A DNA stretch of 64,000 nt. Source: Bog-473 sp963791995 (GTDB lineage: Bacteria; Actinomycetota; Acidimicrobiia; Acidimicrobiales; RAAP-2). The stretch's first letter is position 1; each line of letters begins with the position of its first letter. The notes under the pieces were generated by a model. That model ran no database searches, was not told the origin of the DNA, and saw only the letters and a list, made by a program, of their open reading frames with translations. Where the stretch lies: positions 620,001 to 684,000 of the forward strand of contig CAWBUQ010000001.1 in assembly GCA_963791995.1 (NCBI GenBank), given 5' to 3'. The translations under genes were made by a program, and so were the position numbers. Shown here in pieces: positions 8,072-16,915 of this stretch.

Positions 8072-8788
8072 TCACTCAGCGGTGCGCATGGCGCTGCCCG
8101 CCGCGCTGCGGATGGCCTCGGCGGCCTCCCAGGGCCGTTCGTGTCCGAAGATCGCGCTGCCGGCCACGAACACGTTGGCCCCTGCCGCCGCCGCCACCGG
8201 CGCGGTCGCCGTGTCGATGCCGCCGTCGACCTCGATGTCGACGGGCAACGACGCAGCATCGACGGCGGCACGCACCTGCTCCACCTTCCCCATCACGTCG
8301 GCCATGAAGCTCTGACCGCCAAATCCTGGGAAGACCGTCATGCAGAGCACGAGATCCACCGAGGCAAGGTAGGGCGCGACGGCCTCGAAAGGCGTATCTG
8401 GGTTCGCCGCCAGCCCGGCGCGCAGGCCGAGTGAGCGCATCTGGTGGATCAGCTCGTCGGTCTGCCCCACCTCGACATGCACGGTGCATCCGTCGGCACC
8501 GGCCTCGGCGAAATCCTTCAGGTAGCGGCCGGGCTCGGTCATCATCAGGTGGCAGTCGAAGAAGAGTGGCGTGTGATGTCGCAGCGACGCCACCACGGGC
8601 GCACCGATCGTCAGGTTAGGGACGAAGTGACCGTCCATGACGTCGACGTGCAGCCAGTCGGCCGCCGGTGCGACCTCGCCCACCTGTTCGGCGAGCATCC
8701 CGAAGTCCGCCGAGAGCACGGACGGTGCGATGCGCAGGTCGCCCGCACCTCCGGGGTCTCGGCGCTGGCCCGGAGCCGGTGCCTGCAC
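8072..8788 (-). CDS. rpe: ribulose-phosphate 3-epimerase
   Basis: Rpe interconverts ribulose 5-phosphate and xylulose 5-phosphate in the pentose phosphate pathway; ribulose 5-phosphate is also the substrate of RibBA downstream. The 238-residue TIM barrel shows IAPSVLSADF, HVDVMDGHFVPNLTIG (metal His and catalytic Asp), DCHLMM, TVFPGFGGQSF and EVDGGID (second catalytic Asp). The GTG start at 8788 lies 17 bases after the methyltransferase gene and adds about 16 residues before the conserved IAPSVLSADF; no nearer ATG exists, so the exact start is uncertain. Confidence 0.95.
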   Translation of the reverse strand: MQAPAPGQRRDPGGAGDLRIAPSVLSADFGMLAEQVGEVAPAADWLHVDVMDGHFVPNLTIGAPVVASLRHHTPLFFDCHLMMTEPGRYLKDFAEAGADGCTVHVEVGQTDELIHQMRSLGLRAGLAANPDTPFEAVAPYLASVDLVLCMTVFPGFGGQSFMADVMGKVEQVRAAVDAASLPVDIEVDGGIDTATAPVAAAAGANVFVAGSAIFGHERPWEAAEAIRSAAGSAMRTAE

Positions 8789-8805
8789 GTGATCAGTGTC
8801 CCCGC

Positions 8806-9612
8806 TCAGGTGAAGCGCGCCCAGCAGAGGATGCGACGGAACCCGTAGAAGTACGGCTCTCGCTCCCCTAGCTCCTCGACCAGCCGCTCTCGGTACCGCT
8901 CGACGAACTCGTCGAACAGCTCAGGGCTCAACCGCTTGCGATAGGGGGTGAGCAAGGTGCCCATCACCCATTCGACCACCTCGCCCGTGGACTCGAGCTC
9001 GTGGCCGTAGACCTCCATGCGCACGATCTGATCCTTCGCCCCCAGCTCGTAGAGGAGGTCGGCGTACAACTCGGGCGAGAGCACGAACCGCCCGCGATCC
9101 TCGGGGACATCGCCGTACAACGCGTCGATGAACGGCGGCTCGTTGGCCACTTCGTGAGCCAGGAGGTGCGAAGGGTGCCGGTAGTTGGCGGGAACCTGGA
9201 ACGCCAACTGCCCGTCCTTGCCCAGTGCGGTGCGCATGCGTGCCAGCAGATTGAGGTGGTCGTCGATCCACTGGAGGGAGGCGTTGGCGAACACGAGGTC
9301 GAGGTTCTCGCCGAGCCAGTTCGCGATGTCGCCCTGGCTGAAGGAGAGTCCGGACACCGCCCCGTACGCCGTCTGCGCCCGCGTCAGCATCGCCGGCGAC
9401 GAGTCGATCCCGACCGTCTCCTTGGCCTGCATCTCCTCGTGGAGGATCTTGGTCAAGTCGCCGGTGCCACAGCCCAGGTCGACGACTCGCCCACCCGGGA
9501 CGGGATGGCACAGCATGAGGAGATCGTCGAAGGGTTGCTGGCGTTCCGAGCGGAACCGTTCGTACTGGTCGGGGCTCCACCCGTCGATCGGAGTCACGGT
9601 CACCGGCCTCAT
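8806..9612 (-). CDS. class I SAM methyltransferase, trans-aconitate 2-methyltransferase-like
   Basis: A 268-residue methyltransferase. SAM motif I is VVDLGCGTGDLTK, motif II includes GIDSSPAML, and motif IV is LVFANASLQWIDD. The N-terminal WSPDQYERFRSERQQPFDDLL and the C-terminal REPYFYGFRRILCWAR segments match the Tam family, which methylates trans-aconitate. ATG 9612 is used because the fmt stop ends two bases before it; an earlier in-frame start would overlap fmt. In many actinobacteria the 16S rRNA methyltransferase gene rsmB occupies this spot after fmt; this protein lacks RsmB features. Confidence 0.8.
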   Translation of the reverse strand: MRPVTVTPIDGWSPDQYERFRSERQQPFDDLLMLCHPVPGGRVVDLGCGTGDLTKILHEEMQAKETVGIDSSPAMLTRAQTAYGAVSGLSFSQGDIANWLGENLDLVFANASLQWIDDHLNLLARMRTALGKDGQLAFQVPANYRHPSHLLAHEVANEPPFIDALYGDVPEDRGRFVLSPELYADLLYELGAKDQIVRMEVYGHELESTGEVVEWVMGTLLTPYRKRLSPELFDEFVERYRERLVEELGEREPYFYGFRRILCWARFT

Positions 9613-9614
9613 GT

Positions 9615-10502
9615 CTAGTCCGTCCCGAGACGCTCGCCGTCCTCGGGCCGGACTCCGCGCAGCCACTCATCAGCTGACATGGGGGAACGGCTCTCGGGCT
9701 GCACCCGACGAAGCAACAACGATCCCTGGCCGGCCGAGACGTGCGCGCCGTGCAGGGTGCCCGGTGCGCTGCCGTCGAGACCGGCCTCACCCGCGTCTGG
9801 CGTCGCATCGAGCACACCGAGTCGCCGCCCGCGGAACGTGGTCCACGCCCGGCCGAGCCGCACCACCCGCGCCACCTGCGGCGCGGGATTGGTCCAGCGC
9901 AGGTGCAGGTCCTCGGGGGTGATCTTCTCGGCGATGGTGACCGCACCGCGTTGTGGTTGCGGTTCGGGCAGTGCTGCCGCGCCGCCCGTGAGCGTGTCGA
10001 CGAGGAGTGCGGACCCCACCGCGACGAGGTGCGCGCGCAGGTCGGCCAGCGTCACGTCGTCGGCGATCTCGACGCTCCGCGTCGCGTAGACAGGCCCGCT
10101 GTCGAGGCCCTCCTCGACCTTCATCAGGCACACACCGGTTTCGCGGTCACCGGCGAGGATCGCCCGCTCGACCGGTGCCGCGCCGCGCCACCGAGGCAAC
10201 AGCGAGAAGTGCAGGTTGACCATGAGCAGATGGTCGAGCAGGCGTGCGGGGATGATCCGGCCGAACGCCACCACGACGGCGAGCTCCACGTCGGCAGAGG
10301 TCAGGTCGTCCATCTCGTGGCTCACCGGAATGCCGAGTTCGCCACACGCAGCCTTGACCGGGCTGGGGGAGGTCTCTCCGCCTCGTCCCCGCCGGCGGTC
10401 GGGCCGGGTCACGCAGAGCGCGACGTCGTGACCCGCCGCCACGAGCGCGCGCAGTGGCGGGACGGCAAGTTGCGGGGTGCCGAGGTAGGCGAGGCGAGCC
10501 AT
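9615..10502 (-). CDS. fmt: methionyl-tRNA formyltransferase
   Basis: Fmt formylates initiator Met-tRNA using 10-formyltetrahydrofolate. The 295-residue protein begins with LAYLGTPQLAVP and carries the formyl-folate site VNLHFSLLPRWRGAAPVERAIL with catalytic Asn and His, and the catalytic Asp in EEGLDSGPV. The smaller C-terminal barrel domain follows from about residue 205. It lies 72 bases after def on the same strand, the usual def-fmt pair. Confidence 0.96.
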   Translation of the reverse strand: MARLAYLGTPQLAVPPLRALVAAGHDVALCVTRPDRRRGRGGETSPSPVKAACGELGIPVSHEMDDLTSADVELAVVVAFGRIIPARLLDHLLMVNLHFSLLPRWRGAAPVERAILAGDRETGVCLMKVEEGLDSGPVYATRSVEIADDVTLADLRAHLVAVGSALLVDTLTGGAAALPEPQPQRGAVTIAEKITPEDLHLRWTNPAPQVARVVRLGRAWTTFRGRRLGVLDATPDAGEAGLDGSAPGTLHGAHVSAGQGSLLLRRVQPESRSPMSADEWLRGVRPEDGERLGTD

Positions 10503-10574
10503 GTCACATCACCGTGAGACCGCCGGCCACGACGGCGTCCATGGCGCCCACGCGCCGGATGGGGCGGGAGTGCC

Positions 10575-11108
10575 TCAGCGGGTGAACAGGCTCGTCAGCC
10601 CGTCGGGGTCCGGCGAGCTGAGGTCCAAGGTGCGGCTCCTGAGAATCTTGAGCGCCTCCTTGCGCTGGTCCTCGTCCAGTCGCTCGACGAGCAAGATGCC
10701 GTCGAGGTGGTCCAGTTCGTGCTGGAACACCCGGCCTTCGAGCTCGGTGCCCTCGATCGAAATCTCGTTCCCGTCGAGATCGAGACCGACCAGGTGCACG
10801 GCGTTCGGACGCACGATCTCCCAACTCAGGCCGGGCACTGACAGACATCCTTCGTCGTAGACCCACTCGCCGTCACTCTCGACGATGCGCGGATTGATCA
10901 CGGGCCGTGGTCCGTCGCCGATGTCGTAGACGAAGACGCGTCGCTGCACACCCACCTGGTTGGCCGCCAATCCCGTTCCCGGCGCGGCGTACATGGTCTC
11001 GATCATGGAGTCGACCAGGCTGGCCAGGGCAGCGTCGATGTCCTCGACCTCGCGTGCGCGCTCCTTCAGCACGGGATCGCCGTACTGGCGAATGGGAAGG
11101 TCGGGCAT
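10575..11108 (-). CDS. def: peptide deformylase
   Basis: Def removes the N-formyl group from nascent proteins. The 177-residue enzyme has the three hallmark motifs: GTGLAANQ, EGCLSVPG (metal Cys) and QHELDHLDG (two metal His plus catalytic Glu). It is followed by fmt, which installs the formyl group. The ATG has no convincing Shine-Dalgarno sequence, but a TAGAAT hexamer lies six bases upstream, pointing to leaderless transcription. Confidence 0.96.
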   Translation of the reverse strand: MPDLPIRQYGDPVLKERAREVEDIDAALASLVDSMIETMYAAPGTGLAANQVGVQRRVFVYDIGDGPRPVINPRIVESDGEWVYDEGCLSVPGLSWEIVRPNAVHLVGLDLDGNEISIEGTELEGRVFQHELDHLDGILLVERLDEDQRKEALKILRSRTLDLSSPDPDGLTSLFTR

Positions 11109-11114
11109 GGCGTC

Positions 11115-11120
11115 ATTCTA
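11115..11120 (-). promoter_or_regulatory. -10 element of a leaderless def transcript
   Basis: TAGAAT on the minus strand ends six bases before the def ATG. Transcription would then begin at or next to the A of the start codon. No clear -35 hexamer is visible, which is common at actinobacterial promoters. Confidence 0.55.
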
Positions 11121-11163
11121 CCGGGACTCTTCGGGATCTCTCTCCTCGCCCGGTCGTGCGTGC

Positions 11164-13035
11164 TCAGAGGGTGGGCGGGTCCACCTCGACCCGAAGGCTT
11201 CGTCCCGAGGGTCGGGGCACCCGGGTGAGGAGGTCGCACAACGGCTCATGGGTCTGGGCTCGTAGCAAGAAGCGCTCCTCGCCGAGCGCCGCCACGGACG
11301 CGAATCCGTCGACGACCTCGGGCTCGCGCCCGATGGTCTCGGCGAAGGCCGGCGCGAGCGTGCCTGAGATCAGGGCCAGCGCGACGAAGGGCGGCAGGGC
11401 GGAGGCCCGGCGGACGGCCACCTCGTCGTCGAGGACCGGGCTCGGTTCCCCGCGGGCCGCCGCCAGCAGGACCGGATGGTCGGGCACACGCGTCTGGGCC
11501 TGCACTCGAGCCCACGCGTTGCCACCGCCGCGACCGCCGACGAGGCGGCCCGCCCTGACGAGCAGAGCCAGCGTCTCCTCGGTGGCCGACAGCCGCGGTG
11601 CGAGCAGGTGCAAGTCGATGTCGAGGAACGAGACCGCGGCGGCCCGGCGGACCCGGTGCAACACCGCCTCGGTGCCGACCAGGACCCGCGCCTCGGGCAG
11701 CGGGTCCTCGGACGCCGCGGCACCGGTCACTTCGCCGACCTCTGTCCCGAGCAGCGCGGCGATTTCCTCGCGGAGACGGCTCACACCGACGCGCAGCGTC
11801 TTCATGCGGAGTCGTCCGCAGCTCGCACACACGACCGGCCGCGACTCACCACAGCGCCAACAGAGCAGCACGTCCTCGCCGCGCGGATGCGTCGCCGCCG
11901 CGCCGCACCGGGCGCAGCGTGCCAACTCCCCGCAGTGACGGCAGGCCAGGAGCCGGGCCCCACCGGTCCGGTTGTAGACGCAGACCAGGGGTCCCCGGGC
12001 TTCGCCGTCACCGGCGTCGAGGACGTTCCGGGCCAGGCGGACGAACTCGTCGGAGAACAATCCCGTCCGGGGGTCGGCCCCTCGCCGGTCGACCTGCTCG
12101 AAGGCCGGCCAGCCGGCTCGTTCCCGCGCGGTCGGGACGCTCAGCGTCCGCAGTCCGGGGAGTGCCGCCATCGACACGGGCGGGACCGGCGAGGCCAGCA
12201 CGCAGGGCACCCCGGCACGGCCGCACCGCTCGAGGACGACGTCGACCGCGCTGTAGGTGGGCGCGCTCTCCTCTCGGTATGCGGCGTCATGGGCGTCGAG
12301 CACGACGGCAGCAGCGAGGTGGGGCACCGGCGCCCACGCCGCGGCGCGGCTGCCGACGACGACGGGCCATCCCGCCCGCGCCTCCTCCCACGCGCCCGCC
12401 ACCGGAAAACCCCGGCGTGCCAGACGTGCCGAAAGCCGTGCGGCCCACCCCGTCGAGGGCACGAGGACGAGGACGCTGCCCGTGCCCGGGTTCGCTGACA
12501 CCCGCTCCACCACGGCGAGCACGAGGTCGATGAGGTCTGCGGTGGGCGGGAGCCGCACCATGGTCGGCCCCTCCCCCGTCCATGACTCGTCCCAGCCGTC
12601 GACGGGCGGGGCCGGTGGCGACGAGGAACGGGCGCGCGGGAACGCCGGTGGCGCGGGGAGGGTCCGCACGACAGCGGGCGGGGACGCCACCCGCAAGAAG
12701 AACGATTGCGGGCCGGCCCAGCGCCACGAGGCCCAGGCGCTGAGGTCGACGAGCTCGGCGGGAGGGCCCCAGCCCAGCCAGGACTTGAGCGGAAGGACGT
12801 CGACACCGTCGGGTGGCGCCGCGGCGTCGTCGACCACCCAGCCGCGCACGCTCCGACCGTGCAACGGCACGCGCACACGGGTCCCGATCCGCACCTCGTG
12901 GTCCCAGGCGTCGGGGACCACGTAGTCGAACGACTTCGCCAGGGCGGCCACCTCGGTGCGCACCCGCACGGAGCGCACGGCAGCCGGGCGCGGCGCCGGG
13001 AGGGGCGCCGTCTCGACGATCGTGTCGTCACCCAT
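11164..13035 (-). CDS. priA: PriA-like primosomal protein N', helicase motif missing
   Basis: The 623-residue protein matches actinobacterial PriA-like proteins, which are shorter than the 730-residue E. coli helicase. The N-terminal 3'-DNA-binding domain has VRTEVAALAKSFDYVVP and VRVPLHGRSVRGWV. The zinc-binding region contains CRHCGELARCARCG followed by CWRCG and CASCG. No Walker A (GxxxxGKT) is visible where the helicase motif should be, so it is probably ATPase-inactive and acts as a scaffold for replication restart. Position between metK and def is typical. Confidence 0.9.
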   Translation of the reverse strand: MGDDTIVETAPLPAPRPAAVRSVRVRTEVAALAKSFDYVVPDAWDHEVRIGTRVRVPLHGRSVRGWVVDDAAAPPDGVDVLPLKSWLGWGPPAELVDLSAWASWRWAGPQSFFLRVASPPAVVRTLPAPPAFPRARSSSPPAPPVDGWDESWTGEGPTMVRLPPTADLIDLVLAVVERVSANPGTGSVLVLVPSTGWAARLSARLARRGFPVAGAWEEARAGWPVVVGSRAAAWAPVPHLAAAVVLDAHDAAYREESAPTYSAVDVVLERCGRAGVPCVLASPVPPVSMAALPGLRTLSVPTARERAGWPAFEQVDRRGADPRTGLFSDEFVRLARNVLDAGDGEARGPLVCVYNRTGGARLLACRHCGELARCARCGAAATHPRGEDVLLCWRCGESRPVVCASCGRLRMKTLRVGVSRLREEIAALLGTEVGEVTGAAASEDPLPEARVLVGTEAVLHRVRRAAAVSFLDIDLHLLAPRLSATEETLALLVRAGRLVGGRGGGNAWARVQAQTRVPDHPVLLAAARGEPSPVLDDEVAVRRASALPPFVALALISGTLAPAFAETIGREPEVVDGFASVAALGEERFLLRAQTHEPLCDLLTRVPRPSGRSLRVEVDPPTL

Positions 13036-13073
13036 GTGCGACGACGGCTCCCCTCAGGGGAGCGTGCGGACGC

Positions 13074-14264
13074 TCAGAGCCCGAGTGCGGCGCGCAGGTC
13101 GTCCACCCGCGGGGTGGCTTCCCACGTGAACTCCTTCTCGGATCGGCCGAAGTGCCCGTACGCCGCCGTCTTCTTGTAGATCGGACGGCGCAGATCGAGG
13201 TCACGGATGATGGCGGCGGGCCGCAGGTCGAAGAGCTCCCGCACCGCATCGGCAATCTTCTGGGGATCGGCCGACTCCGTACCGAACGTCTCGACCAGGA
13301 GCGACACCGGGTGCGCCACGCCGATGGCATAGGCCACCTGCACCTCACACTTGGACGCGGCACCTGAGGCGACGACGTGCTTGGCGACCCACCGCGCGGC
13401 ATATGCGGCTGAACGGTCGACCTTCGAGGGATCCTTGCCCGAGAAGGCACCGCCACCGTGGCGGGCCATCCCGCCATAGGTGTCGACGATGATCTTGCGG
13501 CCCGTGAGACCCGTGTCGGCGTGCGGTCCTCCGAGCTCGAAGATCCCCGTCGGGTTGACGAAGATGCGAAGGTCCTCGGTGTCGAGATCGGTCGGCAACA
13601 ACGGGTTGATCACGTGCTCAATGAGGTCCGGCCGCAGCTGCTCGTCCAGGTCGATGCCCGACGCGTGCTGCGTCGAGATCAAGACGGTGTCGATCCTCAC
13701 GGGCCGCCCGTCCTCGTAGACGACCGAGACCTGCGTCTTGCCGTCTGGCCGCAAGTAGGGCACGGCCGCCGCCCGGCGCACCTGAGAGAGCCGCTCGGAC
13801 AAGCGATGTGACAGCCAGATCGGCAGGGGCATCAGGTCCGGTGTCTCGTCGCACGCGAAACCGAACATCATCCCCTGGTCGCCCGCGCCCTGCGCGTTGA
13901 GCATGTCCTCGCCCGCTTTGCCGCTGCGGAGCTCGAACGCCGCGTCGACGCCTTGCGCGATGTCCGGCGATTGTGCGTCGAGCGACACGAGGACGCCGCA
14001 CGTCTTGCCGTTGAATCCGTACGCGTCGTTGTCGTACCCGATGGCGCAGACCGTCTCTCGCACGAGAGCGGCGATGTCGACGTAGGTCGAGGTCGTCACC
14101 TCGCCCGCGACGACGACCAGACCCGTCGTCAGGAGCGTCTCACAGGCGACGCGGCTTGTCGGATCTCCTTCCAAGATGGCATCGAGGACCGCATCCGATA
14201 TCTGGTCCGCCATCTTGTCCGGGTGTCCTTCGGTGACCGACTCCGAGGTGAATGTCGTCTTCAC
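13074..14264 (-). CDS. metK: S-adenosylmethionine synthetase
   Basis: MetK makes S-adenosylmethionine from methionine and ATP. The 396-residue sequence begins TFTSESVTEGHPDKMADQIS and contains GAGDQGMMFGFA, the classical ATP-binding signature, plus GGGAFSGKDPSKVDRSAAYAAR, the phosphate-loop region. The length is normal. The ATG overlaps the coaBC stop by four bases (ATGA). No SAM riboswitch fits upstream; expression presumably follows the operon. Confidence 0.97.
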   Translation of the reverse strand: MKTTFTSESVTEGHPDKMADQISDAVLDAILEGDPTSRVACETLLTTGLVVVAGEVTTSTYVDIAALVRETVCAIGYDNDAYGFNGKTCGVLVSLDAQSPDIAQGVDAAFELRSGKAGEDMLNAQGAGDQGMMFGFACDETPDLMPLPIWLSHRLSERLSQVRRAAAVPYLRPDGKTQVSVVYEDGRPVRIDTVLISTQHASGIDLDEQLRPDLIEHVINPLLPTDLDTEDLRIFVNPTGIFELGGPHADTGLTGRKIIVDTYGGMARHGGGAFSGKDPSKVDRSAAYAARWVAKHVVASGAASKCEVQVAYAIGVAHPVSLLVETFGTESADPQKIADAVRELFDLRPAAIIRDLDLRRPIYKKTAAYGHFGRSEKEFTWEATPRVDDLRAALGL

Positions 14265-15532
14265 GTGGCGCTCCGCTTCTCCTTGTAGTGGGCGATGACC
14301 CTATCCAATATCCCATTTGCCACCGAATCCTTCGATGTCAACGGAATTTCGGTGCGACGCCCGTCTGCCTCCAGGATGACCACGGCATTCGTGTCGTGGT
14401 CGAATCCGGCGCCGGGCGCACTTACATCGTTAACGACGAGCAGGTCGACGCCCTTGCGCTCCAGCTTGCGCCTCCCCCGGGCCAGCGCGTCGTGCGTCTC
14501 TGCGGCGAATCCGACCAGGACCTGGCCAGGGCGCCTCTGTGCCGCCAGGCCGGCCAGGATGTCCGGCGTCGGTTCGAGGACGATTTCGGGGATCCCGTCC
14601 TCTTTCGAGATCTTGGTGCCCACTGCACGCTTGGGCCTGAAGTCCGCGACGGCGGCGGCCATGATCACCACGTCCGCGTCTTCGGCCGCGGCGCCGACCG
14701 CGTGCTCCATGTCGGCTGCTGTCTCCACGCCGACTCGCTCCACCGATCCGGCGACGTCGTTGGGCAACGCCAGAGGCGACGACGAGACCAAGGTCACAGT
14801 GGCGCCGCGCCGAGCCGCCGCGGCGGCCAGCGCGTGCCCCTGCTTGCCCGAGGACCGGTTCGTGATGAAGCGCACCGGGTCGAGCGGCTCACGGGTGCCA
14901 CCGGAGCTCACCACGACGCGGAGGCCTCGCAAGTCCAGTCGCCTCGTTGCACCCAGCCGCTCGAGCACGCGCTCGGCAATGACACCGGGATCAGCCAGCC
15001 GCCCCTCCCCCGAGTCGCCGCCGGCCAACCGGCCGCTCTCGGGCGGGACGATCTCGACGCCCCGTCGCACCAGCGTGGCGAGGTTGTCGCGCACGGAGGC
15101 GTGCTCCCACATCTCGGTGTGCATGGCAGGGCAAATCAACACGGGCGCCCGCGTCGCCAACAGCGTGGCGCACAGCAGGTCGTCAGCCAGCCCGGCGGCA
15201 TAGCGGGCGATGGTGTGCGCGGTGGCCGGTACCACCACGACGAGGTCCGCGTCCTGGCCGAGCCGGGTGTGCGGGATGGGAGACGACTCGTCCCAGAGCG
15301 AGCGCTGCACCGGCTCAGATGCCAGAGCCGAGAACGTCACCGCGCCGACGAACCTGGTCGCGTCCTCCGTCAGGATGGGCGTCACGTGGACCCCGGCATC
15401 GACGAGCCGGCGGCACACCTCGACGGCCTTGTATGCCGCGATGCCACCACAGACGCCGAGCACCACTCGAGGCTTGTGGGTCCCCTGCTCCATGGTCACT
15501 GGGGGTTCTCCGGTTCCGGTGCGTCCGGCCAT
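14261..15532 (-). CDS. coaBC: CoaBC, phosphopantothenoylcysteine decarboxylase/synthetase
   Basis: CoaBC performs two steps of coenzyme A synthesis. The N-terminal flavoprotein CoaC domain (to about residue 190) shows VCGGIAAYKAVEVCRRL, a catalytic His in SPIPHTRLG and PAMHTEMW. The C-terminal CoaB domain shows SSGGTREPLDPVRFITNRSSGKQGHALA and a CTP-binding region ending with NDVSAPGAGF. Start choice is open: GTG or ATG at 15532 gives 423 residues, while ATG at 15493 (MEQGTHKPR) removes 13 and starts nearer the conserved VVLGVCGG. Confidence 0.95.
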   Translation of the reverse strand: MAGRTGTGEPPVTMEQGTHKPRVVLGVCGGIAAYKAVEVCRRLVDAGVHVTPILTEDATRFVGAVTFSALASEPVQRSLWDESSPIPHTRLGQDADLVVVVPATAHTIARYAAGLADDLLCATLLATRAPVLICPAMHTEMWEHASVRDNLATLVRRGVEIVPPESGRLAGGDSGEGRLADPGVIAERVLERLGATRRLDLRGLRVVVSSGGTREPLDPVRFITNRSSGKQGHALAAAAARRGATVTLVSSSPLALPNDVAGSVERVGVETAADMEHAVGAAAEDADVVIMAAAVADFRPKRAVGTKISKEDGIPEIVLEPTPDILAGLAAQRRPGQVLVGFAAETHDALARGRRKLERKGVDLLVVNDVSAPGAGFDHDTNAVVILEADGRRTEIPLTSKDSVANGILDRVIAHYKEKRSAT

Positions 15533-15565
15533 CGGCGGTGTCCGCCGTGCCCTTGTGCCGTGCGC

Positions 15566-15958
15566 CTAGCTGGCGCTCGGGTTGTCGCCCCCGACGTCGA
15601 GGACCTCGATCACGTCCGCGACCTTGCCCTCGCCCTCGTCCGCGGCCTCGCCGAGCAATCCGGCCTCGGCCGCGTCGGCGACGGCGGCGGCCAAGGCCGC
15701 CTCCTCTTCGGGGTCAGGTCGGGTGTAGGTGGCTTTCCCGGCTGCGATCTCTTCGAAGGCGATCGAGACCGGCTTGCCCGACACCGAGGCCACCTGCGGG
15801 GGAACGACCTTGCCCAGGCCTTCGCCCAGGCTGTTGTAGTACGAGTTGACCTGCCGGGCGCGGGCAGAACCCAGCGCGACCAGGGTGAACTTGGAATCAA
15901 CCTTGTCCAAGAGCTCTTCGATGGGTGGGTCCATGAGCGTGTGGCGGCCTTGGGCCAT
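15566..15958 (-). CDS. rpoZ: RNA polymerase omega subunit
   Basis: A 130-residue omega subunit, which helps assemble beta-prime into RNA polymerase. The N-terminal part shows PPIEELLDKVDSKFTLVALG, an ARQVN segment and KPVSIAFEEIAAGK. The C-terminal 45 residues are acidic and Ala-rich, longer than in most omegas. Its ATG overlaps the gmk stop as TGATG, so translation is probably coupled. The gmk-rpoZ-coaBC order is conserved in actinobacteria. Confidence 0.93.
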   Translation of the reverse strand: MAQGRHTLMDPPIEELLDKVDSKFTLVALGSARARQVNSYYNSLGEGLGKVVPPQVASVSGKPVSIAFEEIAAGKATYTRPDPEEEAALAAAVADAAEAGLLGEAADEGEGKVADVIEVLDVGGDNPSAS

Positions 15959-16557
15959 CAGGATTCCTCCGGGTTCTCGGCGCAGGAGGCAACCGATCGG
16001 GTGCCATCAACTATAGCCCTCAGCTCTGCCACGGCCCGACCAAGGTCGTCATTGATCACAGTGTGACCTGCGATTTTGGCGCCGCGTTCCACCTCGACCC
16101 GGCCGAGTTCGACCCGGCGTCCGATGTGCTCCGCGCTGTCGCCCCGGGCCTCCAGGCGCTGTGCCTGCACCTCTGTCGACGGGGGCAGCAACAGGATCAC
16201 GGTGGCGTCGGGCCTCTGGGCCAGGACCTGCTCCGCCCCTTGTACGTCGATCTCGAGGAGGACGTCGGCACCCGGAGGCGGGTCAGGGATGGGGGTCCCC
16301 ATGAGGTGGTCGAGGAACTCGGCCCATTCGAAGAAGCCGCCGCGTGCGATGGCGGCCTCGAAGGCGGGACGGTCCACGAAGACGTAGGCACCGCGTTCGA
16401 GCTCCCCAGGCCGCGGCGCTCGCGTGGTCCAGCTGCGGCTGAGCCAGAGGGTGGGATCGTGCGCCACCAGCCGCGCGGCGACCGTGCCCTTGCCGGCCCC
16501 ACCGGGACCGATCAGGACGAAGATGCGCGGCTCGGCCGCGTGCGGTTCAGCGCCCAG
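15958..16557 (-). CDS. gmk: guanylate kinase, probable CTG start
   Basis: Gmk phosphorylates GMP to GDP. The P-loop reads VLIGPGGAGKGTVAARL and is followed by SRSWTTRAPRPGE (GMP-binding Ser/Arg), FFEWAEF and LEIDVQGAEQV. The first GTG/ATG-type start in frame, at 16467, would cut off the P-loop, so the gene must begin earlier. The frame upstream offers no ATG, GTG or TTG close to the P-loop; CTG at 16557, ten bases inside the mihF 3' end and just after a purine run, gives 199 residues, a normal length. Translation is probably coupled to mihF. Confidence 0.88.
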   Translation of the reverse strand: MGAEPHAAEPRIFVLIGPGGAGKGTVAARLVAHDPTLWLSRSWTTRAPRPGELERGAYVFVDRPAFEAAIARGGFFEWAEFLDHLMGTPIPDPPPGADVLLEIDVQGAEQVLAQRPDATVILLLPPSTEVQAQRLEARGDSAEHIGRRVELGRVEVERGAKIAGHTVINDDLGRAVAELRAIVDGTRSVASCAENPEES

Positions 16558-16906
16558 TCTCTTTGAGCAGCGCCTCGCGCTGCTTGGCGCCGAGGCCCTG
16601 CAGCCGACGGCTGTCGCTGATGCCGACGGTCTCCATGAGGCGACGGGCCTTCACTTTGCCCAAGCCCGGCAATGACTCGAGCACCGAGACCACCTTCATC
16701 TTGCCGATGGTCTCGTTGGAGTCCGCCTCGGTCAGGAGGTCCGCGAGCTGCAGGGAGCCCATCTTGAGCTTGTCCTTGACCTCGGCCCGCTCACGGCGAA
16801 CCCTTGCGGCCTTTTCCAGTGCAGCGGCGCGCTGCTCGGGGGTGAGTGCGGGAGGTTGCGGCATGGGCGAGACCATAGCGCCTCGGCCAGGACCGTTCAT
16901 ACCCAT
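16547..16906 (-). CDS. mihF: actinobacterial integration host factor mIHF
   Basis: mIHF is the actinobacterial nucleoid protein, unrelated to E. coli IHF. The sequence matches the family through LTPEQRAAALEKA, the charged helix RRERAEVKDKLK, GKMKVVSVLESLPGLGKVKARRLME and RRLQGLGAKQREALL. The helix-two-turn-helix-like S13 core lies in residues 55-115. ATG 16906 has an AAGG four bases upstream that overlaps the pyrF stop; ATG 16876 (CGAGG before it) or 16864 would give more typical 105-110 residue proteins. Confidence 0.93.
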   Translation of the reverse strand: MGMNGPGRGAMVSPMPQPPALTPEQRAAALEKAARVRRERAEVKDKLKMGSLQLADLLTEADSNETIGKMKVVSVLESLPGLGKVKARRLMETVGISDSRRLQGLGAKQREALLKETGR

Positions 16907-16915
16907 TTTCCCTTC

